This document shows, one piece after another, positions 13,806-15,667 of a stretch of 15,667 bases of DNA. The notes under the pieces are model-generated. The model searched no databases. It saw only the letters and a list, made by a program, of their open reading frames with translations, and was not told the origin of the DNA. This DNA comes from JBBKXP01 sp038251315 (lineage in GTDB: Bacteria; Pseudomonadota; Alphaproteobacteria; Rhodobacterales; Rhodobacteraceae): positions 1-15,667 of the forward strand of contig JBBSBK010000090.1 of the NCBI GenBank assembly GCA_038251315.1, read 5' to 3'. A program made the translations under genes and the position numbers. The number at the start of each line of letters is the position of its first letter. Positions within the stretch are counted from its first letter, which is position 1.

Positions 13806-15053
13806 TCAGGACACACCACCCAGCATCATGATCTGCACATCGGCGACGTTGGTGCCCGTGGCCCCACTGATGACCAGATCGCCGGACAGGTGCAGCGCGG
13901 CATGGCTGTCGTTATTCGCCAGCAGCGTTTCGGGATCGCCGCCAGCGGCCTGCATCCGGGCGATGGATGTGCCGTCTACCAGCCCACCCGCCGCGTCAGT
14001 CGGCCCATCGCGCCCATCGGTGCCGCCCGACAGGAATGCCCAAGGCCGCGTCACGCCGTTCATCAGCAACGCGACCCGCAGCGCAAGTTCCTGATTGCGC
14101 CCGCCAAGGCCGGTGCCGCGCAGTATCACGGTCGTTTCGCCGCCGAAGATCAGGCAGGCGGATCGGCCAACCGGCGCGTCTTGAGCCGCCTTGACGATGA
14201 TCGCCGCCGCGTCGGCGACATCGCCCGTCAGGTGATCTTCGACGATCATTGCGTTGGGCGTTTGCGCTGCGATGGCGTCAAGACTTATGCGGTTCGACCC
14301 GATCAGGATGTTGGTGGCCCGGGGCAATTGCGCCGTAACTTCGGGCGCGCGGTCAAGCACATCACGCACCGTCTGCGGGACTTTGTCCCATGACCCACGC
14401 GATCTGAGCAAGGCCTGCGCATCGGCCCGTGTCCCGATCGGCGCGACGGTTGGCCCCGACGCGATGACGCGCAGGTCGTCGCCGATCACATCGGACAGGA
14501 TATAGGCTGTCACCGGGGCTGCCGTGGCCCGCAACAACCCGCCCCCTTTGAGCCGTGAAACCTGTTGGCGGATCAGGTTCATGTCGGTGATGTCGAATCC
14601 GGCCCCAAGCAGAACGCGGTTCAACGCTGCCTTGTCGGCCAGAGTTAACCCGGCGACCGGAGCAGGCAGCATCGCCGATCCGCCGCCCGACACCAGCGCG
14701 ATCACCCGGTCGGTGGGGCCAGCAGCACCCACGAACGCCTCGACCTGCCGCGCCGCCGTCGCACCGCTTTCGTCCGGCACCGGATGACCCGCGACCAGCA
14801 CCGTCGCGCCGGGCAGATCACGGGCGTTTTCGGCGTTGGTAACGATTAGCACAGGTGCCCCGCCGATCCGGGCGATCAGGCAGGCCGCCATCGGGATCGC
14901 CGCCTTGCCAAAGGCGACGACGCGATACCCACCGCCGGGGTCGGGGCGCGGCAACGGGTGCGCCACCAGCGCGGCGGTCAGCGCCCGCGCCGGATCCGCG
15001 GCCTGACAGGCCACACCGAACAGCGCCAGCGCGGTATCGCGCAGGTCGGACAC
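13806..15053 (-). CDS. glycerate kinase, MOFRL family (GckA/TtuD type)
   Basis: This is a 415-residue kinase of the glycerate 2-kinase/MOFRL family, which phosphorylates D-glycerate, in the serine cycle or after tartrate/glyoxylate breakdown. The N-terminal domain shows VVAFGKAAIPMA (45-56, Lys50), LVSGGGSAMLPAP (120-132), RLKGGGLL and SDVIGDDLRVIASGPTV (187-203). The C-terminal MOFRL domain shows FGGETTV, GLGGRNQELAL and GGTDGRDGPTDAAGG (343-357) and ends with TGTNVADVQI. I chose GTG 15053: it lies 4 bases after the malyl-CoA lyase stop and gives the family N-terminus, while a longer frame would overlap that gene with a basic, non-conserved extension. It is probably co-transcribed with the lyase, supporting a serine-cycle role. 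Confidence 0.93.
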   Translation of the reverse strand: MSDLRDTALALFGVACQAADPARALTAALVAHPLPRPDPGGGYRVVAFGKAAIPMAACLIARIGGAPVLIVTNAENARDLPGATVLVAGHPVPDESGATAARQVEAFVGAAGPTDRVIALVSGGGSAMLPAPVAGLTLADKAALNRVLLGAGFDITDMNLIRQQVSRLKGGGLLRATAAPVTAYILSDVIGDDLRVIASGPTVAPIGTRADAQALLRSRGSWDKVPQTVRDVLDRAPEVTAQLPRATNILIGSNRISLDAIAAQTPNAMIVEDHLTGDVADAAAIIVKAAQDAPVGRSACLIFGGETTVILRGTGLGGRNQELALRVALLMNGVTRPWAFLSGGTDGRDGPTDAAGGLVDGTSIARMQAAGGDPETLLANNDSHAALHLSGDLVISGATGTNVADVQIMMLGGVS

Positions 15054-15057
15054 GGGG

Positions 15058-15667
15058 CTAGTTCGCCGCGATCTGGCGCGCCTTTTCGACCAGTACCTCG
15101 GCCTGCCGGATCGAGGCATAGTCGATCAGGCGACCGTCGAGCGAAACGGCGCCCTTGCCCTCTTTCGCAGCGGTTTCCATCGCCGCGATGATCCGCTGGG
15201 CCTTGGTCACTTCGGCCTCGGACGGGCTCATCACGTCGTTGGCCAATGCGATCTGGCTGGGGTGGATCGCCCATTTTCCTTCGCAGCCCAGCACGGCAGA
15301 CCGACGCGCGGCGGCCTTGTAGCCTTCGACATCGCTGAAATCACCAAAGGGTCCGTCGATCGGGCGCAGGCCGTTGGCGCGGGCGGCAACGACCAAGCGG
15401 GCAAGGGCATAGTGCCACATATCGCCCCAATGCAACGCGCGGTTGCCATCCGCGTCGGGGTCAGTCAGGGCGGCATAGTCGGGGTTGACGCCGCCGATGT
15501 TGGTGGTGCGCGCGCGGGTGCTGGCGGCATAGTCGGCGACCCCGAAATGCAGGCTTTCGTTGCGTTTGGACGCGCTCGCGATTGCGCTAACGTTCTGCAT
15601 ACCCAATGCGGTTTCGATGATATGTTCGAACCCGACCCGTTTCTTGTGCCCCATCGCGTCCTCAACC
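15058..15667 (-). CDS. mclA: L-malyl-CoA / beta-methylmalyl-CoA lyase (partial, C-terminal part)
   Basis: This HpcH/HpaI-citrate lyase family enzyme cleaves L-malyl-CoA to glyoxylate and acetyl-CoA in the serine cycle, and may cleave beta-methylmalyl-CoA in the ethylmalonyl-CoA pathway. The last 202 residues are present; the frame stays open to the right edge, so about 120 N-terminal residues are outside the window. Conserved blocks are GFEHIIETALGMQNV, FGVADYAASTRARTTNIGG, RPIDGPFGDFSD, GCEGKWAIHPSQIALAN and SLDGRLIDYASIRQAEVL, very like the Methylorubrum extorquens enzyme as I remember it. An internal ATG at 15654 is not the start. The N-terminal metal-binding acidic motif is not visible. 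Glycerate kinase follows after 4 bases. Malyl-CoA thioesterase-like paralogues exist, but these motifs fit the lyase better. Confidence 0.92.
   Translation of the reverse strand, partial: VEDAMGHKKRVGFEHIIETALGMQNVSAIASASKRNESLHFGVADYAASTRARTTNIGGVNPDYAALTDPDADGNRALHWGDMWHYALARLVVAARANGLRPIDGPFGDFSDVEGYKAAARRSAVLGCEGKWAIHPSQIALANDVMSPSEAEVTKAQRIIAAMETAAKEGKGAVSLDGRLIDYASIRQAEVLVEKARQIAAN

Noticed and set aside
15054..15119. Longer N-terminus for glycerate kinase
   Set aside because: It would overlap the malyl-CoA lyase gene and add a basic, non-conserved stretch; the GTG at 15053 gives the family start.

Overview
The window looks like chromosomal DNA of a GC-rich marine-type alphaproteobacterium, most likely Rhodobacterales (Roseobacter/Paracoccaceae group). 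This rests on the protein flavour (RsfS, RlmH, LeuC and the malyl-CoA lyase all read as Rhodobacterales or methylotroph types), the strong GC3 bias, the dense ATGA stop/start overlaps, and one intergenic palindrome of a style I associate with this order. I see no tRNA, rRNA, insertion sequence, integrase, phage gene or CRISPR array. Coding density is very high and no gene-free stretch reaches 300 bases.

Layout. Positions 1-790 (minus) hold the N-terminal part of leuC (leucine biosynthesis), with a 240-base leader containing hairpins and a possible leaderless small ORF. At 1031-3192 (plus) a mechanosensitive channel gene overlaps a transglutaminase-like gene. At 3406-4248 (plus) are rsfS and rlmH, two ribosome-directed factors behind a plausible promoter and an ambiguous start region. 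At 4407-5342 (plus) is an AEC-family transporter. At 5355-10748 (plus) a compact seven-gene run encodes an iodotyrosine-deiodinase-like flavoprotein, S-formylglutathione hydrolase, a YaiI/DUF188 protein, a DMT permease, a HAD hydrolase, an ornithine-cyclodeaminase-family enzyme and a membrane-anchored alpha/beta hydrolase. At 10749-11987 (minus) is an MFS permease. At 12175-13802 (plus) a nitronate monooxygenase-like gene is coupled to 5-formyltetrahydrofolate cyclo-ligase. At 13806-15667 (minus) are a MOFRL-type glycerate kinase and the C-terminal two thirds of malyl-CoA lyase, probably the promoter-distal end of a serine-cycle operon.

How the genes work together. Several genes concern one-carbon metabolism: S-formylglutathione hydrolase (formaldehyde to formate), 5-formyl-THF cyclo-ligase (folate C1 pool), and glycerate kinase plus malyl-CoA lyase (serine cycle). 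This fits the C1 oxidation and assimilation seen in many marine Rhodobacterales, but the genes lie in different transcription units and need not be co-regulated.

I did not find an obviously new multi-gene system. The items most worth a second look are the iodotyrosine-deiodinase-like enzyme with its E-Y-K lid residues apparently intact, the structured leuC leader with a possible leaderless peptide, the unusual rsfS initiation region, and the tail-to-tail gene junctions of 0 and 3 bases.
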